A stretch of 64,000 nt of DNA. It comes from Diphasiastrum complanatum (Eukaryota > Streptophyta > Lycopodiopsida > Lycopodiales > Lycopodiaceae). A program made the translations under genes and the position numbers. The stretch spans positions 25,936,656 through 26,000,655 of the forward strand of contig CM055103.1 in the NCBI GenBank assembly GCA_029204225.1, in the 5' to 3' direction. Below the pieces are notes generated by a model. That model saw only the letters and a program-made list of their open reading frames with translations, searched no databases and had not been told where the DNA came from. Below, in pieces: positions 23,775-36,721 of the stretch. Numbering within the stretch: the first letter of the stretch is position 1; each line of letters opens with the position of its first letter.

Positions 23775-23821
23775 TCTCCACTGAAGTTCTGGACTATAGA
23801 AGGGAGATGTTCAAGATGCAA

Positions 23822-24845
23822 ATGATGATTCTTTTGTGATGTCTTCATGTATGCCTGCTAATGATGGAGATCTAGATCCTTGGTGGATTGATAGTAGAGC
23901 AAGTTCACACATGATCTTTCACAAAGAGTTCTTCACTTCTTTGTTGGCATACGGAGATGACAAGAGGGTTTTCTACACAACAAATGATGGTGAGTGTGCA
24001 ATCAAAGGGATTGGCACAATTCTTATTTCTCTTTCTACAAATAGGAATGTTCATTTGGAGGATGTATTGTTTATTCCATCTATAACCAAGAATTTTCTTA
24101 GTGTGAGTCAAATGCTAAGTAAGGGCCTCAAGGTGGAGCTTGATGGAGATGCTTGTATGATCAAAAGGAAGGATGTTTGATTGGAAAAGGTAAAAGGCAA
24201 GGGAAGTTGTTCAAACTATATGCTTGTGTTATTGCTAACCAATGTGTTGCAAGGGAGCAAATACCTATTCAAGAGGTTTGGCACAAAAGGATGGGACACC
24301 TCAACTTCAGGTCATTGGAGGTAATGACAAGGAAGAAGGTTGTGATAGGTCTTCCAAGTTCTACAAAGCCTTTTCAACTTGTACATTCGGATATTCATGG
24401 ATCTACTACAATTAGCAATAGTGGAGCTAAGATGTATGTGACCAAGGAGGATCCATCTTCAAGAAGAGGTATTTTTGTTGGATATAGTGAGATGAGTAAA
24501 GCCTACAAGGTTTACATTCCTTCTACTAACAAAGTGCTTGTTGGTAGAGATGTCATTTTTTATGAGGGGAACATTCCAAAAGTGTCTTCAAGTATGATTG
24601 ATAATGGTGTGGTTGGATCTAACATTCTTGATGTTGATGTAAAGATTCCTACTTTGGATGGTGATGATGATGGACCTTCATCAAGTCAAAAGCCAAGGAG
24701 AACATCAAGGGAAAGACAAGTACCTTCAAGGCTCACATATGATAAAAATGTTAAGCAAGTAGTTTCTAGAAATTATGTTGCTTTCCTTACAAGTGTAGAT
24801 CAAGCAAGGAAAAAAAGAGGAGTGTATACAAGCAATGGATCTTGA
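23822..24845 (+). pseudogene. Copia-C protease and deleted integrase
   Basis: Protease motif WWIDSRASSHM (about 23880; the usual SGA is changed to SRA), then IKGIGTI and FIPSITKNFLSVSQ. A frame change at about 24170 leads to the integrase zinc region (WHKRMGHLNF) and LVHSDIHGSTT with the first catalytic Asp. The reading then jumps to GIFVGYSEM, so the cysteine pair CxxC and the rest of the catalytic core are deleted. Compared with the minus-strand relative at 29257-30700, two segments are missing. The C-terminal linker VPSRLTYDKN is present. Confidence 0.8.
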
Positions 24846-24890
24846 GTATCAAGCTCTTATGAAGATTGGAACATCTTTTGGAGGATCTTC

Positions 24891-25574
24891 TTGTGTAGAT
24901 GGGCTATGGAAGTGGATGGATGTTATCTTTTTGTAAAGTCAAGTAATGGATCTGGAAAACAAAGTTTGTTCAATGACTTTGATGGTCAAGTTGATGATCA
25001 AGAAGTTGATCTCAAAGGGCTTCAACTCTTCAAAAGGGAACTGGGCAATTTGGAGCTAGTCAAGAGCATCAAAGGAGAGGTAATTGGCAAAGGTGTTATG
25101 GATCTATTTTTTCAGCTTATTGAAGACCCACTTAAGGTCAAAGGAGTAGCAAGGAAGTGTTGTTCAAGTTTACTTTGCTTGTTCTATCTCATGTTTGAGC
25201 ATTCTCACGTGGATGTGTGCAAATTGTCAAGATATGGTAAAACTAGTTACATTGGTGAATATTGTTTTGATGTTGGACTTGTACTTGCATTCTTGTCTGG
25301 TTTTGCTTATGGAGATGAAACTATTGGAGGTTCATTATGTCACTCATTCATGTCCAAGTCATTAAGTGATGATGGCATCTTATTGTGGAGATGGAAGTTC
25401 AATCATGGTGGATACAAGGCAACAAAGGACAATGGAGGAGGAGACATGCAAGCAAAAGTTGATCACTCACATTTATTGTTTGTTTGTTGTATTTTTCTAG
25501 AGAGTTCAGAGTTGGAAGCATGTGAAATCATCTCATTTACATTCTATGTGATTCTTCATTGCTCATTGAAATGA
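24891..25574 (+). CDS. Unrecognised 227-aa ORF replacing RT in copia-C
   Basis: An uninterrupted ORF of 227 codons occupies the place of reverse transcriptase between the integrase linker and the RNase H tail. It contains DDQEVDLKGLQLFKREL, GKGVMDLFFQLIEDPLKVKG, a Cys-rich hydrophobic segment (ARKCCSSLLCLFYLM) and YIGEYCFDVGLVLAFLSGF. It lacks the YVDD box, YGLKQ and every other RT signature. The Trp-rich end (LLWRWKFNHGGY) is also unlike RT. I do not recognise it. Open frame in a region where neighbours are riddled with stops is notable, but the codon bias follows the AT-rich context and it could be a frame-lucky non-coding filler. Confidence 0.4.
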   Translation: MCRWAMEVDGCYLFVKSSNGSGKQSLFNDFDGQVDDQEVDLKGLQLFKRELGNLELVKSIKGEVIGKGVMDLFFQLIEDPLKVKGVARKCCSSLLCLFYLMFEHSHVDVCKLSRYGKTSYIGEYCFDVGLVLAFLSGFAYGDETIGGSLCHSFMSKSLSDDGILLWRWKFNHGGYKATKDNGGGDMQAKVDHSHLLFVCCIFLESSELEACEIISFTFYVILHCSLK

Positions 25575-25753
25575 TAATGCAACATTTTGTGAGGGAGCAA
25601 GTCATTGCAAAGGAGGTGGAGCTTCAACATGTGTCTTCAGGGGAATGTGTAGCTGATATCTTCACCAAAGCATTGGGAAAGGACTTGTTCATGAAGCATA
25701 GGACTTCACTTGGAGTGCTATCAAAGTCTAAGCTAGTTGAAGAGGGAGTGTGA
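25562..25753 (+). pseudogene. Copia-C RNase H C-terminal fragment
   Basis: Carries the end of copia RNase H: HFVREQVIAKEVELQHV, then GECVADIFTKAL and the basic tail. The DIFTKAL box is diagnostic for the last residues of copia pol. The frame closes at the polypurine tract (GAAGAGGGAG, 25739-25748). The catalytic part of RNase H is absent. Confidence 0.8.
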
Positions 25754-26382
25754 AAGATTCAACTAGTTTGATCATTTTGTCAATATTTTCATATTTGGCA
25801 TATTGAGGCCAAAACTTGTTTTAAACTTAGAGAATAACTTTTCAAAGTTTTTTAGCCTAAATTTCATTTGAATAAACACTTTTTGAAAGTGTGGGAAAGT
25901 TTGGAGGCTAGTTTGCGTAGATTCAAATTTGAGTAATTGGGTACACTGAATCTATACCCAAAAATAGTAGGGTTTGCATTTTGAAGGGAAAGGCAAGTGG
26001 CCAAATAGGGTTTGGACATGCTATAAAAGGATGTAACTCGTGGAGAGAGTGATTCTTCTCTCTTCTTGATCTCATTTCATGCTTATACATGGTTCTCTTG
26101 GGGTCTGCTATCCATTGGTGCACTATACTAATGATTACTTGCAATTCTATGTGTAGAATGTTTTTGGATCCACATGTGTGAAATACAGTAGCTTGTTGGT
26201 TTTGTACGGACAACAACAGTACTTTTTCATTTCATTCAAGTTTGATCAAGTTCTTTTAGTATTTGCATCTCATTTTGTGTGTAAATGCTGTTTTTTCTAC
26301 ATTGGTGGGATTGGTATTGTGTTTCTCTTTGTAACCAAAGATTTTCTGAGTGGATTGGATCTTAATGATCTGAAATCCTTCA
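25749..26382 (+). repeat. Copia-C 3' LTR
   Basis: 634 bp from TGTGAAAGATTC to GAAATCCTTCA, preceded by GAAGAGGGAG. TATAAAAGG at 26022 is the likely promoter box. Confidence 0.8.
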
Positions 26383-26488
26383 CAACCTACACTACCATGA
26401 GCTAATCCACTTCTAAATTTGGCCTAATCACTTATTTACAAGTGGTCAAACCTCAAGATAGATGACTTGTATAATTTCACAATTTTAC

Positions 26489-26812
26489 TTTGCCATGCGT
26501 AGCAATTAAAAAAATTCTCTGTAACTTTTGCCATGCGTGGCAAATCTCTAGAGATACTTGCCATAGAAAAGGAGATACGTTTGGCGCTTATTTTTTAATT
26601 TTAAAGTTTAAAAAATTTTGCTCACAGCACTACCACGTGAGAAAACCAAAACTGTTACCGGGCCCTTGGTTAGCCTATATTTGACCGGTAGGGTCCCTGA
26701 AAAAATGTTGGCGTGGATATGCCATGCGTGGCGCATGGCATAGCCACATAAAAGAAAAATGTCAAAATTTTGGCTAAGTACCGAGTTCGCATGGCAACGT
26801 CGCATGGCAAAA
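26489..26812. mobile_element. Palindrome-rich MITE/foldback-like element 1
   Basis: The left end has two copies of TTTGCCATGCG (26489 and 26527). The right end has two complementary copies (CGCATGGCAA at 26789 and CGCATGGCAAAA at 26801), a doubled terminal inverted repeat. Inside, 26713-26747 is a hairpin with 16-base arms, one mismatch and a 3-base loop. No ORF. No clear target duplication was found. Confidence 0.5.
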
Positions 26813-27280
26813 CGCTCATATGTGTAGTTGTAATGAAGAAAAATGGACCAAATTGTTCTATATATTCTCTACAAAACAAGGCACTCCTGATTTAGATGTC
26901 CTTTATCTGTTAGAACCGTTGTGGTCTGGACAAAATCTTTATACTACTTAGGGCATAATTTTAGAGCTGGTTATAAAATGCTAAATTAAGATAAGTTGTC
27001 ATTATCATTACAAGCAAAAAATCATTATCATATGATGGAAGATTCCACTCAAGATGCTTCTAGCCATGACATCAATCCAACAAGGTGTTGTGGGTAATGA
27101 ACGAAGATTTTTACAAGATAAGAGTAAAGAAATTTCATGAAATACTAATGAGTACCAAGTCAAAAATGATTATGACAGAGAGATGTTTGACCAACGAACT
27201 CAAGGCAAGAACCCACGATCAATGGAATTTGGCAGCCAGCCAAACCTCCGACACTCGGAGCTGAAAATGGGAATTCTATT
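26813..27280. other. Unassigned region
   Basis: No gene or recognisable repeat seen between the two palindromic elements. Confidence 0.3.
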
Positions 27281-27281
27281 T

Positions 27282-27528
27282 TGGCATGGATAATCCACGC
27301 GTGGATTATCCACGCCATAGTAAGATTTGAAAAAAAAAAACTCGGCTTTTGCTTTGATACAGCGTGGCAAATTATCCACGCAAAAAAAAATTTATCCACG
27401 CAAAAACCCGAGAGCTGGGGCCGTGGATACTGTGGGGATAATTTTTTTTTAAATATCCACACAGTACCCACGCAATTAAGTTTCTGAATTTGCGTGGATT
27501 ATCCACGCGTGGATAATCCACGCAAATT
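27282..27528. mobile_element. Palindrome-bounded foldback-like element 2
   Basis: Left end: near-perfect 36-base palindrome at 27282-27317 (one mismatched pair). Right end: perfect 42-base palindrome at 27487-27528. Both share the core GGATAATCCACG / CGTGGATTATCC. Between them single copies of TTATCCACGC recur (27371 and 27392). No protein is encoded. Confidence 0.6.
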
Positions 27529-28209
27529 TTTTTGACCAAATAAAAAAGCATTTGGCGCGAACCAAAATGTGGTTCGCTCCTAAACTAGAAGTCGACCTCC
27601 TTTTTTCTTTTGTGTGAGAGAGAGAAAAAGAGAGTACAGATGGGAGTGAGGATGAGATGGGGATGAATGTGAGTGAGAATATTGATAGTGTTTAGGGTTT
27701 TTAGTTCATTGATGGATGTTAATTGTATGTGTTTTGTGATCATAATCTTTAAGTATATGTTTTAATTTTTTTTTTGTTTGTAATGTAGGCTTGGATATGA
27801 AATATGAAAAAAGAGCTTTCATTGCAAAGGATTGAAAGATTAAGTGCATGCAAAAGGAAAAGCAAAGAATTGCAAAACAATGGAGATACAATAGTAAAGG
27901 TAAATTCACATTTATTTTTATTCATTTGATATTTAGTTGATAACTTAATGTGTTATCTATTGATACATTATATTGTGGTTTCCATTACTTTCCATTGTGC
28001 TTTCCATTACTTTCTATTGTGCATTCTAGCATGCAAATCATGTGCTAAAATAGCCTAGACACATTGATGTTGCCTCGTCAATTCTTGTAATTTTAAATAA
28101 AAATTGATTATTGCAATTTTGAATGAAATTGATTCTTGCAATGCTTTCAAATGATAGTTATTTAGCCAAAACAGAATCTCATTTTTGGTCAAGTAAGTGA
28201 AAAGAATAG
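27529..28209. other. Unassigned AT-rich region
   Basis: No gene seen. It includes a GA-rich patch (27616-27640) and short low-complexity tracts. Confidence 0.3.
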
Positions 28210-28731
28210 ACATAGTTTGACTTCAATCCCATTATTTTGGAGATAATGTCGGTGAAGATAGATGTAGGATTTCATATTCCAAGAAGATTCTCATTTATTA
28301 ACAAATGTTGCAAAGGCAGTAAATCAGTAAAAGCATGTGAGTTAATGAAATCATCACCACAAACTATGATAGAATCAAGCTTTTCATCATAGTCAATCCC
28401 CTTAAATTGAGCATATCCCTTGGCAACTAGTCTTGTTTTATAATTGTTCACACTACCATCTTGATTAAGCTTGATCTTGAAGACCCATTTGCAAACAATA
28501 ACATTTTGTATCTTTGATGGAGGATCAATAATTTTACAAGTATCTCAAACAATGCATCATATACTCACTTTTCATTGCATCAAATCACTCTTTTGTTGCC
28601 AAAGTTTCATTCACACTTGAAGGAATATCATCAAAGGTAAGGTAGTGAATAAGGGCAATAAAAATTAAACAATCATCAACTTGTAATTGCTTCTCTCTTC
28701 CTTGTAGTTGAGCCTTGATGGTTGCATTTGG
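28210..28731 (-). pseudogene. Copia RT N-terminal fragment fused to a PBS/LTR
   Basis: On the minus strand, close behind the PBS at 28732-28743, the sequence reads as the start of a copia RT domain: NETLATKE, FDAMKSEYMM, a broken WVFKIK-type region (28450-28480) and KTSCQGIC-like remains. Gag, protease and integrase are missing between the PBS and RT, so this is a deletion derivative. Several stops. Confidence 0.55.
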
Positions 28732-28743
28732 ACTCTGATATCA
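28732..28743 (-). other. PBS-like site
   Basis: The minus strand reads TGATATCAGAGT, two changes from the iMet-type PBS, directly against the LTR end at 28744. Confidence 0.6.
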
Positions 28744-29256
28744 TGTTAAAATCAGAGGTTATGAACCTCATTTGGATACTAAAACATTGAAAAAGCATCA
28801 AAGGTTTCACTTATATCTAATAGATAGAAAACTAGCACGCAAGTCAACCTATTTTGCATCTAATTGGCAAGAGCTTTTGAACACCGCAATCAAACTAGAA
28901 ATTATTGATCCTCACATCCTGTCACACACATGGAAAGTACAGTACTTTGTTTAGATTCAAATTTATTCATTAGACACAAAAAACATCACATTCATCATTT
29001 ATCAATTTCTCAATAAAGAACAAACTTGCCAAAATCACCATCTCTTGGTAGTCTCTCAAAATATGTACAAAATGAGCTCTCAATCCATATCAAATTATCT
29101 CGGATATGAGATTAGGGTAGAGTGCCATTAGGGTAGACCCTAAACCTAGCTATCAAAGCCTTAGATTATGCATAATTACCCTCTTGGTAGCTCGAGTCAA
29201 CTGTCTTACGAAAGTAGGTGGCCGACCTCATCAAAAATCCCAATCATCTAGGAACA
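28744..29256 (-). repeat. Copia LTR (different family)
   Basis: 513 bp; minus strand from TGTTCCTAGATG to GATTTTAACA, with TG...CA ends and a PBS-like site after it. No polypurine tract precedes it. Instead it directly abuts the broken integrase end of the neighbour. The right boundary is less certain than the left. Confidence 0.55.
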
Positions 29257-30700
29257 TCATGATACATAATTCACTTTATCAAAAGAGATTAGGAAAGCAA
29301 CATAATTTACAAAAACTACTTGGTTACCCTTTTCATCATGTGTGAGCCTTGAAGGTACTTTTATTTCCCTTGATGTTCTCCTTGGCTTTTGACTTGATGA
29401 AGGTGCATCATCATCACCATCTAAAGTAGGATCCTTTACATCAACATCAAGAATGTTAGATCCATCCACACCTTTATCAATCATGTTTGAAGACACTTTT
29501 GGAATGTTTCTCTCATAAAAAATGACATCTCTACCAACAATCACTTTGTTAGTAGAAGAAATGTAAAACTTGTAGGCTTTACTCACCTTACTATATCCAA
29601 CAAAAATACCACTCCTTGAAGATGGAATGTGCATCCAAAAGTTCTTAGAAAGTTGACACTCGGCCTCCTCTTGAACAGGATCTCATAAGGTGTCCTTCCA
29701 TCCAAAATAGCACTCGGCCACCTATTGCACAAGAAATTGGCACACAACAAAGCTTGATCCCAAAATGGTTTATCACAATTAGCACTTAACCTCATGGATT
29801 TCACATAAAGTCCTATTCTTCCTTTCAGCCACTCCATTTTGTTGTGGAGTCCTTGATGTTGTATACTCCCTCTCGATCCCATGCTCATCACAAAAGGCAT
29901 TGAACTTGGTAGATATGTACTCACCACCATTGTCACTCCTTAAGCACTTGATCCTTGTGGAAAATTGGTTCTCCCTTGCATTCTTGAAATTGATAAAGAC
30001 ATCATACACTTCATCCTTGCTCTTTAGTAGATAGATCCAACAAAATCTACTAAAATCATCAATAAAATCTACATACATCTTAGATCCACTATTGCTAATT
30101 GTAGTAAACCCATGGATATCCGAATGTACAAGTTGAAAAGGCTTTGTAGATCTAGATGTAGATCTAGTATAATGTAGTCTATGTGACTTAGACAAAGCAC
30201 AAGACTCACAAACATGCTTGATGCCACTTAAGAAACTTAAAAAACCTATCACAACTTTCTTTCTAGTCATTACCTCCAATGACATGAAGTTGAGTTGTCT
30301 CATCCTTTTATGCGAAACCTCTTGAATAGGTATTTGCTCTCTTGCAGCACATCCAACTTGGTTAGCAATAACACAAACATCTAGTTTGAACAACTTTCCT
30401 TCCCTTTTACCCTTTCCAATCAATACATCCTTCCTTTTGATCATACAAGCATCTCCATCAAACTCAACCTTGAGGCCTTTACTTAGCATTTGACTCACAC
30501 TAAGAAAATTCTTGGTAATAGATGGAATAAACAAGACATCCTCCAAATGAACATTCCTATTTGTAGAGAGAGAAATACGCATTGTGCCAATCCCATTGAT
30601 TGTACACTCAACATCATTGGCCATGTAAATCACCCTCTTGTCATCTCCATATGCCAACAAAGAAGTGAAGTACTCTTTGTGAAAAGTGTTCAATTTATTT
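29257..30700 (-). pseudogene. Copia protease-integrase, copia-C family
   Basis: Minus strand, best preserved PR-IN of this family. It is missing the WWIDSGA box at its start (truncated near 30700), then INGIGTM, FIPSITKNFLSVSQ, zinc region (SHKRMRQLNF, CESCALSKSH), LVHSDIHGFTT (first Asp), DFIDDFSRFCW, RSDNGGEY (second Asp) and PQQNGVAERKNRT (catalytic Glu). So the D-D-E set is present in a 304-codon frame (29779-30693). A frame change near 29780 leads to the C-terminal GIFVGYSKVSKAYKFY and linker. It ends at an LTR without RT, as in the plus-strand sibling, whose RT is replaced by another ORF. Confidence 0.85.
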
Positions 30701-31139
30701 CCTCTACTCTCCTTAATCTATGTTAATCTGCCTCCATTCATGTTGTTGCATATTTGAACTATTTGTCGCAATAGTCTGCATTTTTCACTCACAATTTCTG
30801 ACAAGCAAAAAACGTGACAGTTGCACGGTTTGCATAAATACAAGTATATTTAAACTGGCAAAAAATACGACAAACCCACCTTCACATTTTTGTGACAACT
30901 AGATGCCGAAGCTACCTTACCAATGATATTCTGAGGCATTGGACAGTGTTGCAAATTTCACATTTCCACCAGCGTCAATTTCAACAAAGCCTGATGTCGC
31001 GGCCTCCTCACGCTCGTTCTATGCATAGTAAAATCAGATTTGACAATGACAACAGCCACCCACAATTTCCTACATACGGCACAACCACTTTTTGTACCTT
31101 CTTCATTTGCACACCTGTAACCTTTGTATATATGGTAAT
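30701..31139. other. Unassigned region
   Basis: No gene seen; short low-confidence ORFs only. Confidence 0.3.
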
Positions 31140-31979
<840 letters not shown>

Positions 31980-32161
31980 ATTTTTTGTATCTCCCACCTA
32001 CATAGGTGACGGTCCCATGACACCTGCCGGTGTTTTTGGTGGAAGAAGGCTATCGACACGTTTATTGCGGATGATGGAGTGTGTTAGGAAAAGCGTGAAT
32101 AAAGATCGCTTATGTAAAACTTGAAGCTTTATTTAATGATGAGGAGCCGATCCTGAACTCT
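31980..32161. other. Short interval, possible gypsy-C 3' tail
   Basis: On the minus strand this is downstream of the gypsy-C pol stop. No coding content. Confidence 0.3.
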
Positions 32162-33362
32162 TCAAGAAGTGTTTGGGAAGGTTGGTGGTGACCAGTACTT
32201 GCGTAACCAGCTATCGTTGATGGGCGTAGCAAATAGTGTCCCATCCATTGTCTCTAAAGTCACTGCCCCTTGCAATAGGATGTCGGTGATGCGATAAGGG
32301 CCTTCACCAATGAACTTCAGCTTTCCTTTGATCGCCTTTGTCTTGTACATGAGGACCAAATCTCCTTTTTGAAGATCTTTCTTGTGAAGATGACGATCAT
32401 GCCAGGCCTTGCGACATGCTTTCTCTACAACAAGATCATGGACGCTAACAAGCGTGTTTCGCACAACTTGTGTAGCACTTTGTGACGAAGGTGGAGCAAT
32501 CTTGTATCATCCAATTGTTGCACTATGGCAATGCGAAGAGATGGAACAAGAAATTCCACTAGCATGACTGCATCTTGGCCATACACCAGTTGGAATGGAG
32601 TTTGTTCGGTGCTGCCTTTGTATGCAGTTCTGAAAACCTACAAAGCAGCGTGTAGCTTGTGCTCTCAATCTGATCTGCTTGCTTCTACTGTCTTTGTCAA
32701 AATGCCGCATAGAATCTTGTTAGAAGATTCGGCTTGGCCATTGCCTCTTGGGTAGTAAGGCATGCTGAAACAATGGATCACAGAGAACTCTTCTAGTAAG
32801 ACCTTGATGGTCTTGTTGACAAAGTGAGTTCCCCAATCGTTGACTATCTTCATTGGGCATCCAAAGCGTACAATTATATTTTTGTAAAGGAACTTTGCGG
32901 TGGACCTAGCATATGCTTCGTGCACTGCTTTGGCTTCAATCCACTTTGTGAGATAATCTGTAGCCACGATAATATATCGGGCTTGGGTACTGCGAGTGGC
33001 TTTGGGCCGATGTAATCAAGTCTCCATTTCTCAAATGGAGCTTGACCCAATACAAGATGTAACGACTCATAGTTCGCATTCGTTGGTCTACGTGCCCTCT
33101 GACATACATCACATTGCTTGATACATGGCTCAGTATCCTTGTGCATTGTTGGTCACCAACAACTGGATTGTAGAATCTTGCGTACTGTTACATCTACTGC
33201 AAGGTGTCCACCTCCCATTGCTTCATGCGAGAGGGACATGATCTGACTTGTCTCATGGGGTAGGATACAATGACACTGTTGCGCCTTGGATAGTGATCGA
33301 CCAAGTTGGTCATTCATCAAATACTCAACTATGTTTGCGGCCCAATCCGGTACAACATCCAC
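32162..33362 (-). pseudogene. Gypsy-C integrase
   Basis: From about 33362 the minus strand shows the HHCC zinc domain (MGGGHLAVDVTVRKIL, then CDVCQRA). The core follows with PFEKWRLDYIGP (first Asp), ATDYLTKWIEAK, RFGCPMKIVNDWGTHFVN (second Asp) and YYPRGNGQAESSNK (catalytic Glu). The C-terminal segment has WHDRHLHKKDLQKGDLVL, IKGKLKFIGEGPYRI and a closing WLRKYW. Frame changes near 33150, 32880 and 32500. The late part (32162-32464) is intact in one frame. Confidence 0.85.
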
Positions 33363-34290
33363 GTAAAATGAAGTAGCATCCGGTAACTCATCATCAGGCT
33401 GGGGATCCTTTTGTGTCGATTTGATTCATGATACATGATCCGCCATATAATGTTGCTTGCCTTTGTGTACCACTATTCAAAAATCGAACTCGAGCAACAA
33501 GAGTAACCATCTAGTGATTATCCCTATGTTGCAGGTTTTGGTGATTAGGTAGAGCAAAGGTTGATGATCAGTTTAGAATGCAAAATGAGTTGCCATAAGA
33601 TAATAGTGAGACTTCTTGACTGCAAATATCATTGCCAAAGCTACTCGCTCAGTCGTTGAATAGTTGATTTCAGCATCGTTGAGTTGTCGGTTGGCGAAGC
33701 GAATAGGAAAGTCTTTCTTGTACTCGTTGGCTGGGCCAAAACTGCTCCTATAGCATACTTTGATGCATCGGTATGCACATTAAACTCAATTGTCCAATTG
33801 GGAGGCCGTAAGATTGGTGCACATATAAGTGCTTCCTTCAGTTTTTGAAAAGCTTGTAGGGCTTCCTCCATCCAATGTGGATCAATTGTCAACTTGTAGA
33901 TAGGACGTGCCAAATCTACAAAGAATAGAATGAAGATTCGGTAGTAATTGGCATGCCCCATAAATACATAAACTCCATGAATCGTTTCAAGAGGTGGAAG
34001 ATCCATGATAATACGTATCTTAGACAAATCAGTGGCGATCCCATGTCTAGATACAATATGGCCTAGGATAAGACCATGTGTGACCCAAAATTGGCATTTA
34101 TCTGGGTTCAATGATATTTGAAATTTGCGGCATTGTATAAGCACTCTTTCCAACTGAGATAAGTGTTCATCATTAAATCCATGCACGCAAAGATCATCGA
34201 GGAAGATCTCTAGGAACTTCTGTAAATAGTCTTTGAATGCCTTTTGCATGATGCGCTGGACAGAGTAGGGGCATTACAATATGTCGGGAA
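33363..34290 (-). pseudogene. Gypsy-C reverse transcriptase and RNase H
   Basis: The RT active site reads IFLDDLCVHG (about 34190; FLDD in place of the commoner YLDD, both Asp kept). Then come FQISLNPDKCQF, LGHIVSRHGI and MGHANYYR of the thumb, and the RNase H segment with FNVHTDASKYAIGAVL. A frame change near 33730 and stops before 33480 break the rest of RNase H. The upstream RT (fingers, first Asp) is lost at about 34280. Confidence 0.85.
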
Positions 34291-34439
34291 TACCCACTAC
34301 AGCTTCGTGGAAGAGCCCTTTATACCAAATTTGGTGGGAAACTATTTTTTGAAAAGTGCAATAAATGGTTGGGTTGGCAAAAAAGGTTAGGACCCACAAA
34401 TTGGATATATTTTTTCATGACTTGACCAAGGGTGGTGCC

Positions 34440-36300
<1,861 letters not shown>

Positions 36301-36318
36301 TTTTGCAATTCAGAAAAT

Positions 36319-36515
36319 ATGGAGTGCGTTGGATCAAATGGAGCGGCAAAGTTATTTCAAACTTTTGCAATTCAAAAATTTACAGTTTCAACACACATCT
36401 ATTGAAAAAATATTTTTGCTCATAACTGCAAAGCTTTGATTTTGCATATAAATCAAGAAACATGGAGTGTGTTGGATCAAAAAGAGCGCCAAGGTCATTT
36501 CAAAATTTTCCAGTT
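36319..36515. repeat. Short direct repeat pair
   Basis: ATGGAGTG(C/T)GTTGGATCAAA followed by GAGCG(G/C)CAA and TTTCAAA occurs at about 36319 and again at about 36459, 140 bases apart. This may be the subterminal repeat region of the element at 36.7-39.5 kb. Confidence 0.5.
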
Positions 36516-36721
36516 TATTTTTTTTTTTTGATTAAGATGAGTTTTAATAGCTTGCAAGATATATAACAATCTGGTTTTCTACTAGATTAATCTATCGATT
36601 ATTAAGATGTCTAAATATCATCTCCATATTGATCTTCCCACGGAATATGCTCTACTATCAAGAAAAAATCTGAAAGGATCCACCTTACCAGCTCACCAAA
36701 GGACGGAATACAGGAAACATT

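Larger units (their letters stand above)
23805..26382 (+). mobile_element. Copia-C: 3' part of a non-autonomous copia element with a foreign ORF
   Basis: Order on the plus strand: protease, deleted integrase, unrelated 227-aa ORF, last part of RNase H, polypurine tract, 3' LTR. No RT domain is present. The LTR matches the partial LTR at 12396-12616, so the 5' end may be the LTR-PBS-gag piece at 12.4-13.4 kb, separated by later insertions. After the LTR, CAACC (26383-26387) is the candidate duplication, but its partner is lost. Confidence 0.65.
32162..34290 (-). mobile_element. Gypsy-C: Ty3/gypsy pol fragment
   Basis: Minus-strand order RT, RNase H, integrase is diagnostic of Ty3/gypsy. The element stops at the RT FGLCNAP region (about 34280) on one side and shortly after the pol stop (about 32160) on the other. 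LTRs, gag and protease are missing. Confidence 0.8.

Noticed and set aside
27371-27400. TTATCCACGC motifs resembling bacterial DnaA boxes
   Set aside because: Plant TE context; the motif is part of the palindromic element, not a replication origin.
32525-33015. Plus-strand ORFs over gypsy-C integrase
   Set aside because: Shadows of the minus-strand integrase frames.
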